Shown here: in pieces, positions 1 to 15,300 of the stretch
How the letters are laid out: the number at the start of each line of letters is the position of its first letter
Numbering within the stretch: the stretch's first letter is position 1
The notes under the pieces: model-generated
Database searches by the model: none
Told to the model about the DNA's origin: nothing
The model's input: only the letters and a program-made list of their open reading frames with translations
Assembly: GCA_013396915.1 (NCBI GenBank)
Contig: VWZL01000360.1
Coordinates: 698,805 to 762,804 of the forward strand
Length of the DNA: 64,000 nucleotides
Direction: 5' to 3'
DNA from: Stercorarius parasiticus
Taxonomy: Eukaryota > Chordata > Aves > Charadriiformes > Stercorariidae
Translations under genes and position numbers: made by a program

Positions 1-321
1 CATAAAAACTGCTCTGCTTTTGAACAGTTCCCAAATGTAAAAGTAAATCCACAGGAGTGCAAATGAGTTACATTCACAGATCAAGCTGCAGGAAAGCTAC
101 TTAGTGTAGGATTCAGAGTTTCCTAAGTGGTTTTTCCTAACTTGATATCTCAAATCACTACCATTCAGCAAATGGTCTATAAACAATCCAAATGACATAT
201 AGAGCCATCTGAGGAAAAAAAATCCCACACAATACTGTAACAAATACGCATAAAATACAAGCAAGAAATTCTTGTCTGCTAGTACATCAGATACGACGCA
301 CTCACAAGAAATATTTCATAC
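1..321 (-). other. MTR intron 10 (partial)
   Basis: Intron sequence after the exon 10 donor. No MTR exon 11 and no repeat are recognised here. Confidence 0.7.
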
Positions 322-383
322 CTTTATATGCTTGGCAGTCACTTCTGGAGTTTCATCATAACCACCAAAAGTATTGGGAAGAC
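322..383 (-). CDS. MTR: MTR exon 10
   Basis: This 62-bp exon encodes [20 protein letters not shown] after a Gly codon split with exon 9. The donor is AAG|GTATGA. It is the last MTR exon in the window: the GGCC zinc-ligand exon is not found in bases 1-321. Confidence 0.95.
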
Positions 384-3300
384 CTTGAAACATAATTTTT
401 CTAGTATTACAATTTGTTTAAAGCCCACAAAAACAGAATTAAATTCCACAAAAGACATGTTTAAAGTAGCCACACTTAAATGAGGATTAAAATGCCTCAT
501 CACCCTTGCAATCATTACTCAATAGATTATTAATTATGCAAGAGAGCATTCCAGGTTCACTGTCACAGAACTAACAATGGTTACTTTCAGCAGTTTAAAA
601 TATTCTTAATCTCTTTTTAATAGTAAAAACAATCATCTTTTCAAGCTAAGTCAACTCTAGTATTGCTAATGAGATGGAAGGGTTTAGTTACATTACATCT
701 GCCTGTAAGCATAGGAACATGCGCACCACACACCTGCGTTGGGGTAACAGATGATATAGGCTGTTGTACATTTTCCAATTGTTTCAATAAACGGTCGCAT
801 TTCAATTGCCCCTAAAGCACAATTTAAGCCGATGCTGGAAAATAAGTTTTCAAAAATTATTTTGAGGTAAAAACACCTTTTACACACAAAACAGACAAAT
901 GTTAGTGCCGGCAACTGCTAACTCCCACCATCATCTACAACAAAACCAACCTGATTTGCAATTCCTTTAATCATCATCAATACAGCAAGACTCTGCAAAA
1001 GGAGAACCCTCGGGTGGAAGAAAAGTGCAAAGGGGAAGGGGGCTGGACTGAATTGAACTGGGAACAGTAAATCAAGATTTAATTTCAAAATCCAGGAGTA
1101 AAGTGGCAGCATCTTGACAGCAACTGCAGCAACACGACAGCCCTGTATTTTCTAGGTGAAAGAGGGAACAAATGGAATGAGAATGACAGACTGGAAAGGA
1201 GCCTTGTGCTATAGGAAGAAGAATGAAAAAGGTTGAAAAAGCAAGACCTGCTTCAAGCTGCTAACTCATCATTTTCTTTTAAAATTATATATAAATTATG
1301 TCAGCCTTGGAAGAAACCAAGTGCCTCCTCCAAGACGCCTCATGGCAGCACTAAGCTTGGGCAACTGAATCTACTACATCTTACTAACCAGGATAGCACT
1401 ATAGCAGAAGTATTTGTGCATGAATAAGTTTCTCAAACAATTTTACCAGTATATGAGGTACAATCATCTTTTCTTTTATTCAATGACAGACACAGAAATG
1501 TGACTTGCACTCCAAATGCCTATATTGATATTAAAAAGGGAAATTTCTCTTTCAGAAAGTATGCAAGAGACCTTTTACGAATGTTTCCTGATCTCTCTGC
1601 ACCACTCTAGGAACCATCTTATGAGCACTGCAAAACTCGAAAGGTTCTCACAGTGCTGCTGGAAGAGGAACATGTAAAAAAGCTTCCTCCTTTCCTGGAA
1701 TAATGGTTTTAGAGAGGATGCAAACTAACCCCCTGAAACAGGAACGGATAACAGCCACACCTCCCAACTAACTGAGCCACAGAGGCTGCCTCCGAGGTAG
1801 CTAAGTTAATAAAGTGCATGCATGCCTGCTTAGTTTCCCAGAGGTCAAAAGCAATAAAGCCCTGCACAGGACTAGGAGCACAAAATGGTTTTCGACTTTC
1901 CTCCTGTTTCCAAGGAGCAGGCAGGGGCTTGGTAACTGCACAAATAGTAGCAGTAAATGCTTGCAGCCAGATTCACTTGTTGGACAGAATGACATATCCT
2001 TAAGATCTGAGGGGCTCACAGCAACATCCAAAACCAGTCACGTACCAAGACCAAACAAAACACAAGCCCCTTCTTCCAATAGTAATTGGGGTGTAGGGCT
2101 TTTTTTTTGGGGGGGTGGGCATATATCTTTGTTTTTTCAAACAGCCATCTCTACCTTCAAAGTGCTTTTTCTAATGCACCTCATATAGGGCATTCTATTT
2201 AAATAGAAAAACTTCAAAAGAACCCTTTTATTCTTATTTCCCTCTTTGCTGTTTAAATATCCCCTGGATACAAACAACATGCACAAGGAATACACAATTA
2301 ATTACAGCAATGAGGTTTTGGATTTTATTTCAAAGTAGGGGCTCATCCCTCAGGATTTTCAAAGCAAAGCAAGGTAAGAATGGTTAAGAAGACTGTCCTA
2401 ATCAAATGCAGATGAATGCAATGTAGTTCCTACTGTTAAGTCATTCAATTTACAAGCTTCCATCTCACACTCCCCACACCCTGTTTTTAAGCTCTCTCCT
2501 GGGCAGCTTCATCTCTCCCTTCCACATTTAATATCCATCTGTCTCTGGTTCTGAGTACAAACTCATTGGACACTCTCTTTACCTCACCTTAAGAGAGAGA
2601 TACCGTAAAAGCAGCCAGCATACTCACCAAACAAGCACTTCTTGATGTTCTCGCTTGATTTACTGGGTATTGGCCCTCCAGACTGCCCAAATGATTACCC
2701 ACTACAGGGGCTGCTGACAAATACATCTATGAGCACACAATCCAAGCATTACCTGTTTCAAAACTGCTAAGTCAAACTAAGCACAGACACACACATTCAC
2801 TGAGAAACAAAAAGTAGCTTCTGTGGATGGTATCATCTCCCCACAGCACTCAACGGCATCATGAAAGAAAACACTTGAGAAAAGCAAACCGTTAGCTATG
2901 CCTTAAAAGCCAGCAGCCTTGAATCAGATTGCTGGTATGCTATCATGGCTACCCTAGTGCAATAACCATCACCCTCTCATCTTAAACATCACCTCCTTCC
3001 CTTGCTCATTTCTTCACAGCAGTCACGCACCAGCTCCTGTGAAAGGTACGGCTGCAGAGTGCCCTTGGGACTAGAACTAACACCAGATTAGGGCCCTAAA
3101 CTCAGCATATGTCTTCTTAATGTTACCCCAGTAGAAACAATTACAGGATCCGAAACAACACGAAGGGAACTCATGCCACATCTGAGCAGTTTTCATAGCA
3201 AGCAGCTTGCCACACATCGTTCAGCACTTACTAAGCACAGTTCACAAGTATCTCAGCTACTACCTACATAAATTGGACACAAAGCGCACACTTTATAGGG

Positions 3301-6300
3301 GGACACCAAACCAAGTTGACTTAAAGACAACATATCACCCTAAACAGGACATACAAACCCCAAATGGAAATACGTGAATACGTATAACATGATTCCTAGA
3401 ATACTATTAATCAGCTTTTTTAGCACCCTAAAGCCACTCTGTACTAATTTGGCAACAGAAACAACATTAAATGCAATCTGCTCCCACAACTAAAACCCTT
3501 CTGCCACAGTGCTGTAGAGTAGCCTTCACATAAATGGGAAACAGGCCCTAAGCATTCAGACCCAGAAGATAGCTTTTATGAAATATGGTTTAATAAATTC
3601 TTGATTTCTGCTCCAGTGCCCTTCTCTCCTCTTCAGAGGCAAGAGAGTTATGAGCAAGATTATCTGAGACAGACTCATGCCAAATATGGATCACTAGGCT
3701 GTGATGCTGAGAGAAGGAGTCAACTACCACCCTGTTCCAAGAGGCTCCATATGTTACTTCTGGAGCACCGTCTGGTCTGAGAAAGTAGAGCCTCAAGGGC
3801 AGTCAGGAAAGCTGTGAATGCAGTCTTCTGCTTTTGTATCACTGAGATGACAGATTGCGCGTTTTAGCTGGAATTTGGTTGTAAAAACAAACAATGGCTC
3901 ATCACAATGTGCGTGGCATGCACTGCTAACAGCGAATTAAATGTTTTAAGTTAGAATATTCTAGGAAAAACCCCATCTATTTCCGGTGTAAGTTTTTGTG
4001 TGAAGAACCAACCTGAGAGTGATAAAGAGGGAAGAGGAGGCAGGAAGGAGGTAGAATAGAGCATAGAAACACAGAAGAATAGAGAAACAGTGAACACTAT
4101 TCAAATTAACATGCAAAACCTTGCACAATGACCAAAATCTGCTATATTATGCATTTTCACAGATCTTAATCTCATGCTTATTTCAACTTCTCTGTCTGAA
4201 CAGAAAAGAATGCAAGTAAATGAAGGCATCAGGAGCTCTCATAACAACAATGCACGTCCTCAAGAAAAACACTCAGAGAATATATACATTTTTGTAAGAG
4301 TTCAGTAAAAAGAACACTGGAATGAAATCTTAATGTGCTCTTTTCAAGGGACCCTAAAACATTCTGACCTGCACTGCTTCCCTCTAAGAAAGAGATATAA
4401 TCCCTGCCCATACCAGGAATTAACTCCTTGCACAATCTGAGACAGTAGGAGATGGCACGCTACAGTTTCAGAATTATTTTCTTTTAGTGCTTTGACCTAA
4501 AGCACTTCAGACCTAAAGTGATTTCAGCAGCTGTTGCAAACACAAACCCCCAGATTTAGAGCAATGTTTTAAAATTCAGTGTTCTTTGGAAACATAATTC
4601 CTGCTGAGGGAACAATAGCAGACCACGTTAGTAACACGTGATTAAATATGATCACAGTTAGCACAGCTTCCATTTAGCTGCAAGGGGTTAAAATAGAAAA
4701 GAATCACCATCTACAGATAACTTACTAAAAGAAAGAAACTTACCAAAGTGGCTTACTGTGGGAAACACTAATGACAAATGCCTCTCCTGTCTGGCCTGAG
4801 AGGGTACGCCCACTCTTATCCACAATGGTTCCAGAAACCTAAACATCAATTGGACATAGAGAAAGGACAAGAATTAAATTAACAATAAAAACAAGAATTT
4901 AAATGCTTGTTTAATGTAAATGCTTTGCTAAAAGTCAAAGCAGAGAGACCTACGCTCCACTCAAAGTGATGAGGTCAAACTGAAACAGAAAAATTAAACC
5001 CTTTCCTCCCTATGAACATTTAAATATTTAGCTAGGGGAAAATTTTGACCAATCTGCTTTCTCTCTCTCACCCTTGGGGGGAGAAAAGAAAAAAAAAAAG
5101 GGGGGGGGGAAATAAAAAATAGAGAAAAAACTACCATGAACCATTCAGGAGCAAGGTAGTGTTAGTACCATGGTATCATTCTGATAATAGCCTCTGAACC
5201 AAATCTGCAGTTGTTACCTGTTTAGGCAGCTATCAGCAGTCACAGCTCCTATCCTCTTCATCCTCCCTACTTCCCCCTTCTTTATGTTATTTCAGATCTC
5301 AGGACTGCTATTAGGTTGCCTGGTGCTGGCTGGGGAGGGGGGGGACAGAAGAGGACAGGCTGGCCTTAATAACAAGTTACTTCTTTTGCCACAAGGGAAC
5401 ATCAGATGTTGCAACCCAAATAACAACTACAAAGTTGAGAATTCAGGAGACATTTCAATGAGCCAGAAAAGCCTTCCAAAATCTACTAATTTTTTTTGCA
5501 GGAGATGGAATGAGTTTAGAAGACTCCATGCAAAGGTAAATCCATTAATTACTCCAAAACATTCTTTAATATTGATGCTACTTTCCTTCAAACTACTCAG
5601 TCAAGTGAGGTGACCAGTGGAATCCTAGAGAGCTGTGCTAAGGGTTGTACCTCTCAATGTAACTGAACTCGAAAGGGAGCAGAGAACGAGGCAACCAAGC
5701 TCACTGACCACTCTGTTCAGGACAATGAAGACAAAAAGTCAACTCTACGTAATAAGAAAACTCTCAGTTCTGACTTGAATGACAAAAAAGTGGAAACTCA
5801 TTGCTGATAAAGTATGAAGTTGTGAACACAGAAAAAATTCACATAATGACACCTCCAAACTAGTCTTTACTGCTCAAGAAACTAATCTGAGTAACAAAAG
5901 AAAGTTTTATGAATGCAATTTCAAAGCTCAGTAGCAATAAAGTAAAACGTCAGGAACTACAAAGGAAGAAATGGCCGAGGCAGAGAACATCACTAAGCTA
6001 ACATACAAATCCCTGATGTCTGCACTTTGACTGCTGTATGCTATTCTAATTCCCCTCTGACTCGCAGTAGTGGAAAACAAAAAGGTGACAAGAATAAAGA
6101 ATGAATGGTATGGAGCAGCTAAACAGACAAGGACTCTTCAGGATGAAAAAAAAATGACTAAAGGAGGATCTCACAGAGGACTATAAATGCCATGACTATG
6201 CAGCAAAGGGGAACGTGGAACAGCTGCTCACTGTCACTTTCCAGAGACAAATGGCAAGAAACAAAAGAAGTTATCAGGGGGAATGTCCAAAAGCAAGCAA

Positions 6301-9300
6301 ACTTTCAAACTAGTGCATTCATAAGCTGTGAAAGTTACTGACAGATTATTTTGTGGAGGCCTGGGTCCCTCACAAGTTTGAACATAGGTTCAAGGAAGGA
6401 GTAAACACATTCAACAAAAAGGTACGAACACATACAAACTGCAGTTCAGAATGCCTGGGCTGCGAACTGCAGAAAACTGCAAGAATACATCAGAACTTTC
6501 AAAGCAAGCTTATTCTTTTTTCTATATTCATTCCTATGCATTCATGACTGCCTGCTGTCAGAAAAAGAATGTCAGAGAAAGAATATGGAGTTGGACAGAC
6601 CTTTTCTGACTTCAAATGGCCACTCATATTCTACTTGAAAATATGGCAGAATTTGCTTAATTTCACTGGTTCTTATTACCCCTAAGACAGCAAGCCTGAA
6701 ATGAAGTTATGATCAGACCTTTTCCTATGGAAATACACAGAATGAATACACACTGGAATGAAGTCATTCCTTAGTCTTCAGGTTGATAAGCTGCACAGAG
6801 CTACCAAAGGCTGATTTCATAAAGCTCTTCATATAAGAGTTTTTCCCTTTCACAATCATGTGAAAAAAATACATTTCCAAGACACTTATTTCCTTCATTT
6901 CAAAATGCTTTAATCAACTGCCATCTCAGCTAGTTCACAAATCAAGCTTAAGTGTATGTAAAATATTAAATAATATATACTTACAAATATGGGTCGGGGA
7001 GCATACTCTTCTTCAAACAACGTCTGGAGTGCAAAGAGAGCTGCCTATGGAAAAATAACTTTCAAAATATTAACGGACATTTCAGAGTTCTTCAGTTTGT
7101 TGGGTTTTTTGTTTGTGTGTGTTTGCTTTTTTCTTTTTTTTTTTTTTTAAAGTATTTTTTATGGCTGTTTATGTAACTTGCTACCTCACATTGCCTGCAA
7201 GAACTTACCACACTCAGGAGGTTTTACCCTTACCCCTAACATCTTCCAGATGTTCTAAAACACATTTTGGTAACAAGCAGAAAGGAAGCACCATGGGGTA
7301 ACCAAGTAAGACCAAGAATATTCTGAAACCCAAATCACATTGGGATGTACTTCTCCCTCCTGCCTGCAGCATAACGCCCACCCCAAACATGGTTGTATGT
7401 AGTATTCTCAGTACACATTCACTGCCCTTGAATCTGTTTTAGACATGCAGTTTACAAAGGATTACAAGCACCGCAAATTTTAACAGTAAGGACTGCAGTG
7501 ACCCCTTGGAAGGTCCTGAATATTTCCTGCCTCCTTTGGGTAAGAAAGTTACATGTGAACATGAGCTCAGCACAATGTTAAGCCTACAGGATGTTAGCCA
7601 AACCTCTGTGATGGCTGGGCATGTCTGCAAAGGACAAGTCATGCCACTGCACACATTAATCAGCCTGTGCCAAAAGCCTAAAGAAATGCTGTGTGCATAT
7701 CAAGCCAGAGCTTTCCACGTAAAATTGCAAGACAGTTTTAAGAGCCCTAACAACTCCACCACCTGCACTGAGAAATTCTTAAAGAAGGTGGTGTCAAAAA
7801 TCACATGAATTGTGGCATATTTCAACATTTTATTCCTCCTATTTTACCCTTCTAATACTCTACTCCCAATTTTTCTTTTTCAAAGCTGATGGCAGAGTGT
7901 CAGAGTTCCCCCAAACCCCCACATTTTAACAGGACTCTCTCACAAGCCTTCCCACCCCTGCCATCAGATACATTGGACATTCCCTCCCCAGTCTGCATCA
8001 CAAGCATCCTTTGGACAGACACGCTTACACTGAAAAATACAATAATCAGATGCATTTGGAGATGTTCTGCAATACAGCAGAGCTTCTGGGAATAAAAGAA
8101 CAGCTGGCATAGACAGCCAGAAAGATACCAACAGCACATACTAAAAGGCAAAGGAAAAACTATGGAAAAGGCCGTCTCACCATTAAAAACCCTCCCCTTA
8201 CATTCTACCTGTTTTCTAGCAACTGATGAGTCCTATTCATGTGTTTAGTAAGCAGTAGCTGATAGCTCTTACAAGTACCATGTTGAATTTCCACACCAAA
8301 TACTTATATTACTGGGTATTTTTTTCCCAGGAGTCTCACCTTGGCATTGGCTGTATCAAATATGGTTTCCACCAACATGATATCAACTCCTCCATCCAAA
8401 AGTCCTTTGGCTTGCTCCTTATAGGCTTCAACCAGTTCATCAAAAGCTGTAAAACAGGAATTATGTTAATTTCATCTGGAGGTATCTCTTTCAAGACCAT
8501 CATCTAAGTTAAATAACTTGATGGTTACAAATACTTACTTATATTCCTGTAATCTGGTCTCTCCACAGATGGTGACACAGAGAGTGTCCTGTTTGTTGGA
8601 CCCATGGCTCCAGCAACATATCTCCTAATTCCTAAACCAAGACACGGGGGCGGGGGCGGGGGGAACACCAAACAAAAACCACAAAACAATTTACCTCTGG
8701 TTTTACAATGACAGCCATGTTAATGTAAAAAACCTCCAAGGACACCAAGACATGCATATCATTCTTGGATGAAGAACTATAAAACAGGACGCTCCTGCCT
8801 CAAATCAAGAGTTTGACCAGCACAAGATTAGCCAGCACAGCTGACTTGTCCTATCCAACAAGAAGTTCAGTGTATACACGTGAGACAAAAGAACGTGTAG
8901 GGAAAAGGCAATTAGATCAAATAATTTTTCTTCTAAGTATCCTTTGTCTCTGACACAGGAAGTTTCATTCAATTACTTTAAATGCACAGCATAGAACTGT
9001 CCTGGCATTTTTCACCAGATAACCTGATTTGAATATTCTGGCATGTGTTCATAAAAAACCCACCCTTTTTTTAAAGCATATTTCAAATATTTCATTTTTA
9101 TTGCATACTATGAATCACATCAGTAAGGTGTTATCTGGACAGCACTAGCAGTGCTGTTAGCTTGAAATACAGTTTGATGAGAGAATGCAAGAGGAAATTA
9201 CTTGTCTTTGAAAGACAGCATTGTGTAGAGCAGCATAAATTAACTATACCCCTCTCATATAAAGCCTGGAACATAAAAGACTGCACATTTACAGATGATG

Positions 9301-12300
9301 GTCACATACTAAGCACATTCCAGTAGCTGCTGAGTAGAGTCAAACCACAAGACTTAAAACTAGGGAGTAACCAGTAATCTACATTTACCTACAATCAGCC
9401 ATCCTAACTCTGTTGTACCAAGACTTGTGCCATACAAACCTAAGTAACTTATAACAGTCCCAGCTGAATTTGTTTTCTCTAAAACACATCTGGAAGATGC
9501 ATACCACCTTGTCCAGGTTTTGTCTGGGATAGAGTTCATTTTCTTCACAGTAGCTGGTATAGAGCTATGTTTTAGATTTGTGCTGGAAACAGTGTTGATA
9601 ACACAGGGACGTTCTTGTTATTGCTGAGCAGTGCTTGCACAGAGTCAAGGCCTTTTCTGCTTCTCACACCACCCTACCAGTGAGTAGGCTGGGGGTGCAC
9701 AAGAAGCTGAGAGGGGACACAGCCAGGAGAGTGACCAAAGGGATATTCCATACCATATGATGTCATGCTCAGCAATAAAAAGCTGGGGGAAGGAGGAACA
9801 AGGGGGGGATGTTTGGAGTGATGCCATTTGTCTTCCCAAGTAACCGTTATGTGTGATGGAGCCCTGCTTTCCTCGAGATGGCTGAACACCTGCCTGATGA
9901 CAGGAAGCAGTGAATGAATTCTTTGTTTTGCTTTGCTTGCACTTGCGGCTTTTGTTTTACTTATTAAACTGTTTTTGTCTCACTTTTACCCTTCCGATTC
10001 TCTCTTCCATCCCGCTGAGGGGGAGCGAGTGAGCGGCTGTGTGGTGCTTAGTTGCACGCCTGCACTCTAAAACAGGCAGGCACAGGACAGTCATCCTGCA
10101 GAACACACTAAGGACCAAATCCTGCAAATGTGCTGAAATTAGTCGGGTATGAATAAAGATGTGAAATTGCTATTGTGCCTAAAATGAAGCGTGTCTGCAA
10201 GTTATGTCCTCATGATGTAAACCATCAAGCTATCCTCTAGCAACTTTCAAAGATTGTAACAAGACAGTCACACGCCCACAAATGAATAAGAAATTAAAAT
10301 AAATATTGCTTACCTGTCTGAGCAGTTACATCATCTGCTGCTTTTCTGGCCACCTGTGCAGAGACTCTGTTTAACCGATATGCCTAGAACAATTACAGAA
10401 ATTTACTGAGTAGCCTTTAGTTCAGTACAGTGTAACTCATCCTTGGAGAAACACAACACTTCCATTCAGTAGCTTGCAGTATACTCTGAAGGCTCCCTAA
10501 GCCACACAAATATATATTAGCACTATTATAAAACTTCAAAAGGAACAGCTCTATACACCTCATCAACAGAGTCACATGGCAGGTCTCATCCCACATACGC
10601 CCCAGCCTACAGCTCCCAATCATAAAATTTCATTCTGTAAGGTATTAATTAAATCCTACTGAAGTCAATAGAAGCTGAAGAATATGACTTTGAGGACAAA
10701 ATTAACCTACTTTTAAATTCACTTTTTATTCAAGTAGCATATTTCCAAGTATTTTCTTTCACATATTTCTCAAATTCTCAAAACAACACATAACACAGAA
10801 TAGGTATGAGAAATGCAAGCTTGAAATGACTTCTACATATGCCAGAACAAACAACACACAAATAACATCCAGGAAAAAAGCAGTTCCATTGTGGCATTTG
10901 CTAAGTTGGAAGAACTGAAGCAAAACATCCCTGTTCACAAAACTGAGATGTTCTGGGAATGCTCAAACAAAATATAGGGCAAATTATTATTGCCTGTGCC
11001 TTTGTCAACGAGAGGCACACGTCACACACAGCACGTACAACTGTCTACAGCAGTGGAAATGACTACAACCCCATCACATGGCTCTAGAGCACGCAGTCAA
11101 AAGACACAATGCCAATGGACTCTGGGCTAATCTTGGCTGCTAAGACAAAAAATCTTGATTAACATTTTAATGTATAAACAGTTTAGCATTCTTACCAAAT
11201 GCTCAAGGCCATAGTCAGCTTGTGCAACTCGGGTGCTGCTGAAAGTGTTAGTTTCAATGATGTCAGCGCCTGACAGCAAGTATTCCTGCAAGACACGAAA
11301 GATAAAAAAAATCTTCAAGACCTCCAGAACTGAGATCTGGAATGAAAGCAACCCAACTATTTTGTCTCATTCAGTTGACAAAAAAAATCACAAATCATCT
11401 CCTAATTCAAAGCAGATCATACTCTGAAGGCCTTACTCAAAGGCACAGGGCCAAAGCAGTAGCAGTGTTCCATGTAACCAATTTTCAGAGTTTTAGTGTC
11501 AGCCACACTTTCTATTAACAATTGACATTTATAGCCACCTGTGCCACTAGTCCAGCAGCTGGAGCACATTCTAGATTTTTGCACAGGGACATGGTGGGAC
11601 ATACTCTAATTGGCATCAGCAAGCAAGGGCTGCTGCGGGCAGACTCAGAAAAGGCACCAGTTAAACAACAACAGAGGATTACAAAATTTAAAACATTCTG
11701 AAGGGAGCTGTACAGCACAAGAGCATACTGCGACAGACACAAGTTTAGGAGAATTGTGTTTCGTGCAGATCACATTTAGTGTTTCAGTAATGTCCCATAT
11801 TCACAAAATAATTAAGTCTTCTGCTCCAGTTCGGTTGCCTAATTCCCACTGAAGTAAACTGAAACCAATGCAAACTGAAATAATTTTGCAGATTCTATTC
11901 TGTGTTTTGATAGCCTCTACCACTTGCCCTCCTCTGTCCCTAACTCCTCTTTTTGATCAGGTTAACACTTAGGTGACCCCTGCACATTCAACGAAATTAA
12001 GACATTCTAAGTGCTAGTAAGCAGAAACTAGTGATGTGGCCATTAAATATAAACCACTCAGATTCTCCTGTAAGAAGCAGATGAGTTCAGTGGGTTCAAC
12101 ACAACAAAGCCCTGATGCAATCAACAGCAGAAAAGAACTAAATTTGCTTTAAAACATGTTTTGCTGCAAACTAATATGCTTTCCCTCAACAACTCCTGGA
12201 TACATATGGAAATACCTACAAATAGCTATATGAAAATATGCAAGTTCTTATGTATGCACTAATAACCAAGTAATGAACTTTCTGAAAATCATCTAAACCA

Positions 12301-15300
12301 CAGAAAAATGTTACATGTGTACAGTTTTGAACTAGCTTTTGTTTATTTCAGATCTGTCATTTCAGCAAAAGCCCTTCAACTTTACTGTCTACCACTATAG
12401 AAGGAAATAATATGCACAAAGCAGGAAGATCATATTTGATCACCTCTCTTACCACTGAATCTTACTTTGCCAGAGAAGGTACAGCTAACATTTGCCTTGT
12501 TACTGATATCAAGTTACTGATATCTGTGACATCTGACTCACTAGGCCATTAAAAAAACCCCACAGACCATACGTATAGTGGGATTATAGTTACTTTGTAG
12601 AAATATTTTCATCTATTATTTCAAGTTCTGTCCAATTTTCAGAAGAATAAATAACCACTGTACCATTGGTTTGACTTAAAACATTCATTCTCAAATCACA
12701 TCACTACTGCTCTGCTAAACCTGCAAAATCCAATTGTTAAATAAGATTACCCACAAGCTATTATAAATCCCAATGTTCACGACCACTACAGCTCACTTGA
12801 CAGCCTAGGGACTGAACTCAATCTACAAGTATTTCCTCCTGAAATTTTTATAGGTCAAAGACTTTGATTCTTTTCAACTCATCGTTCTTAAAATCCAAAG
12901 AATGACAGTTAGAATGTACACATAAAAATATATATTACATATCGAGATTAACAAGCATAAGCCAATTATGATTCTAATGAATGAAATACAGATCTTTTTA
13001 ATAAACTATTAGAAAAATCCAGAACAGATGTGAAACTTAACTGAATACCAACTAGTTGCAATGCTACTCAAATGCTCCAATTATTACAGTAAGACCTACA
13101 AATACCTGCAACTCAAGAAATACAAGACAGGAAGTTGGTTTTTGAAGTCTAACTGAAGATAAGAAAATAATAAAATCTGTTTGCAAATTCCTAACATTTA
13201 CTCTAGACTGTTTTATTCTCTGGGCCACACATTAATATTCTAGGGAAAAAACAAGAATATGGAAGCACATATACTCATTAGGAAGTCCATATACTCATTA
13301 ACTATGGAAAGGCCTGCTTCAGGCTGCCACATTTAACAGCTCTTTAATACACAATTACAGAAACACGCATCTAGAATTCAGATATGTCCTACTTAGATGC
13401 ATTTCAAGTGCTGGTTGAGGATGAGAAAAGGAAAGAAAAATGAAATAAATCAGAATCTACAATTAATAGAAATGCATCAGGGATGTATATCAAAAAGGGG
13501 GTTAAAACAACACTGCCTGGGTGACATCAGGAACCAAAACACAAATGCTGTGCTCACACAACCAGAAAAGTCAAATCTGCTCATTCTTTTTCGCATGGTT
13601 ACCTAGCGCTCTCTTCCCTATCCCCAAAAGACGCACGACAGCCAGTAGCCTGTGGCATGGAAAAGAGGAGTACAGAGGCCATATTCTCCTTCTTTCTCTT
13701 GTCAAGAGACAGAAATCAGAACCACCTACCTTGTGTATGTCACAGATTATATCAGGTTGAGTTATACTGAGAAGGTCATTATTTCCTTTCAAAGGCCTGG
13801 AATGATCTTTGAATTCATGCCCTCGGAAATCCTCTTCTGACAGAGAATGTTGCTGGATCATGGTACCCATGCCTCCATCCAAAACCATTATCCGTTCCTG
13901 CAGAACTGATTCAATTTCATCTCCCATGCTTTTCTGGGGATCTGTTGTAAGAAAATAAATCAAATATTTAAGCAACTTTGAAATTCCCTATCTATACACT
14001 TGTGCAACCTGAGCTCTTCCCATTTAAGAAACAGAATAAAATAACTAATCCTCTACTGAAATCTAACAGTAATTGGTTTACTTCACCCACAGCTCCAATC
14101 ACATGATGTCAGGTAACAGCAGCATCTATCTAAATAGAATTAGACTCAATTGGACTTTCATCTAAGCACAGTCACCTGCAGGAACAAAAGTACCAAAAGT
14201 TCACAAGGGCATACACCAAACTCTCTATATAAACTTGTCTCCCACAGCAAAAAGCGTGATAATTTCCACTACAGCAACATTTGAACAGCAAACAGAGCTG
14301 CCTCTTGGTACCTGATACTGTATTGCAAGTGCTACACAAGTACAATCCAGAAACTAGTAAACTTCACTTAAAAAAAATTCTACTTTAATTACCTATGCCT
14401 TAATGACAAAGAGAAAGAGAAATGAACTGAGCAGGCAAAAACAATTCTTCAACTGAGTCTTTCTAGGATTAGAATAGTAAATAACAATTTTGCACTTTTG
14501 TTAGTGAGCAAACGCCAAGATACACCAACAGATAAGAGCCAGGTTTTATTTTCCTTTGCATAAACACAGCAAGATCTTCTGCTCTGCAACAACGCCAGAA
14601 AAAAACAAATCAGGCAAATCACATGGTAATTATAAGACACTGGACAGGGTAAGGCTAATAATGACTGAAACAGGAAACTGTAGAAATTTCAAAGCTATCA
14701 TTAGGAATAAAGATGCGGTATTGTAATGCTTTAAGATCCAAACAAAGCCTACCACAAACATCAAACAAAAAGCCAAAGCTATAGTCTGAGACTTTAAAAC
14801 AAACAAACAAACAGCACAAAACCCTCACAAAAGTAATCCTACTTTTCCTCTTCAGAATGTATGCAGAATCATTTTGGAACAAAGACACACTTACATGCAT
14901 ATAGCAAAATAATCCGACAGCCTCTTTACCAAAAACCCAATTTACAAGAGTGGGACCCCACTTATCTTTCACAACCATGTAGATGAATGATGTGTTATTC
15001 TTCATCTCTCTCCTCCGTTCAGCTTGGGCTTACTCACTTCAAGTAAACACCTGTTTTGCATTTTGGTCATGCACTATCATCAAAACACTTGTAAAAAAGG
15101 ATGATTTCTGAAGCACAAAAATATCCTACATCTCATTACAACTTACACACAGTAGTACTTAAAAATCCCTGGCAACTGCTAACTGATTTGACTTTTTTTC
15201 CTTCTGCAGTCTTGCAATGCAACTTCTGTTTTGACATCAGTACTGTTAAAAAAAAATACACTGGAAAGAAGATGAGGCCAAGAGTAAAGTATCACAAGGT

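Noticed and set aside
1..321. Search for MTR exon 11 (paired zinc-ligand cysteines)
   Set aside because: No reading frame in this stretch encodes the expected motif, so the exon lies outside the window.
4760..4766. Earlier GT donor in MTR exon 8 (CACA|GTAAGC)
   Set aside because: It would remove conserved residues before the Cys and break phase with exon 9. The donor at 4,744 fits both.
7506..7808. 100-codon plus-strand frame in MTR intron 6
   Set aside because: No recognisable domain, no promoter or splice support, and intronic position antisense to MTR.
13268..13300. Short direct repeat ATATACTCATTA twice
   Set aside because: A two-copy small repeat with no array structure. Not CRISPR and not a satellite.
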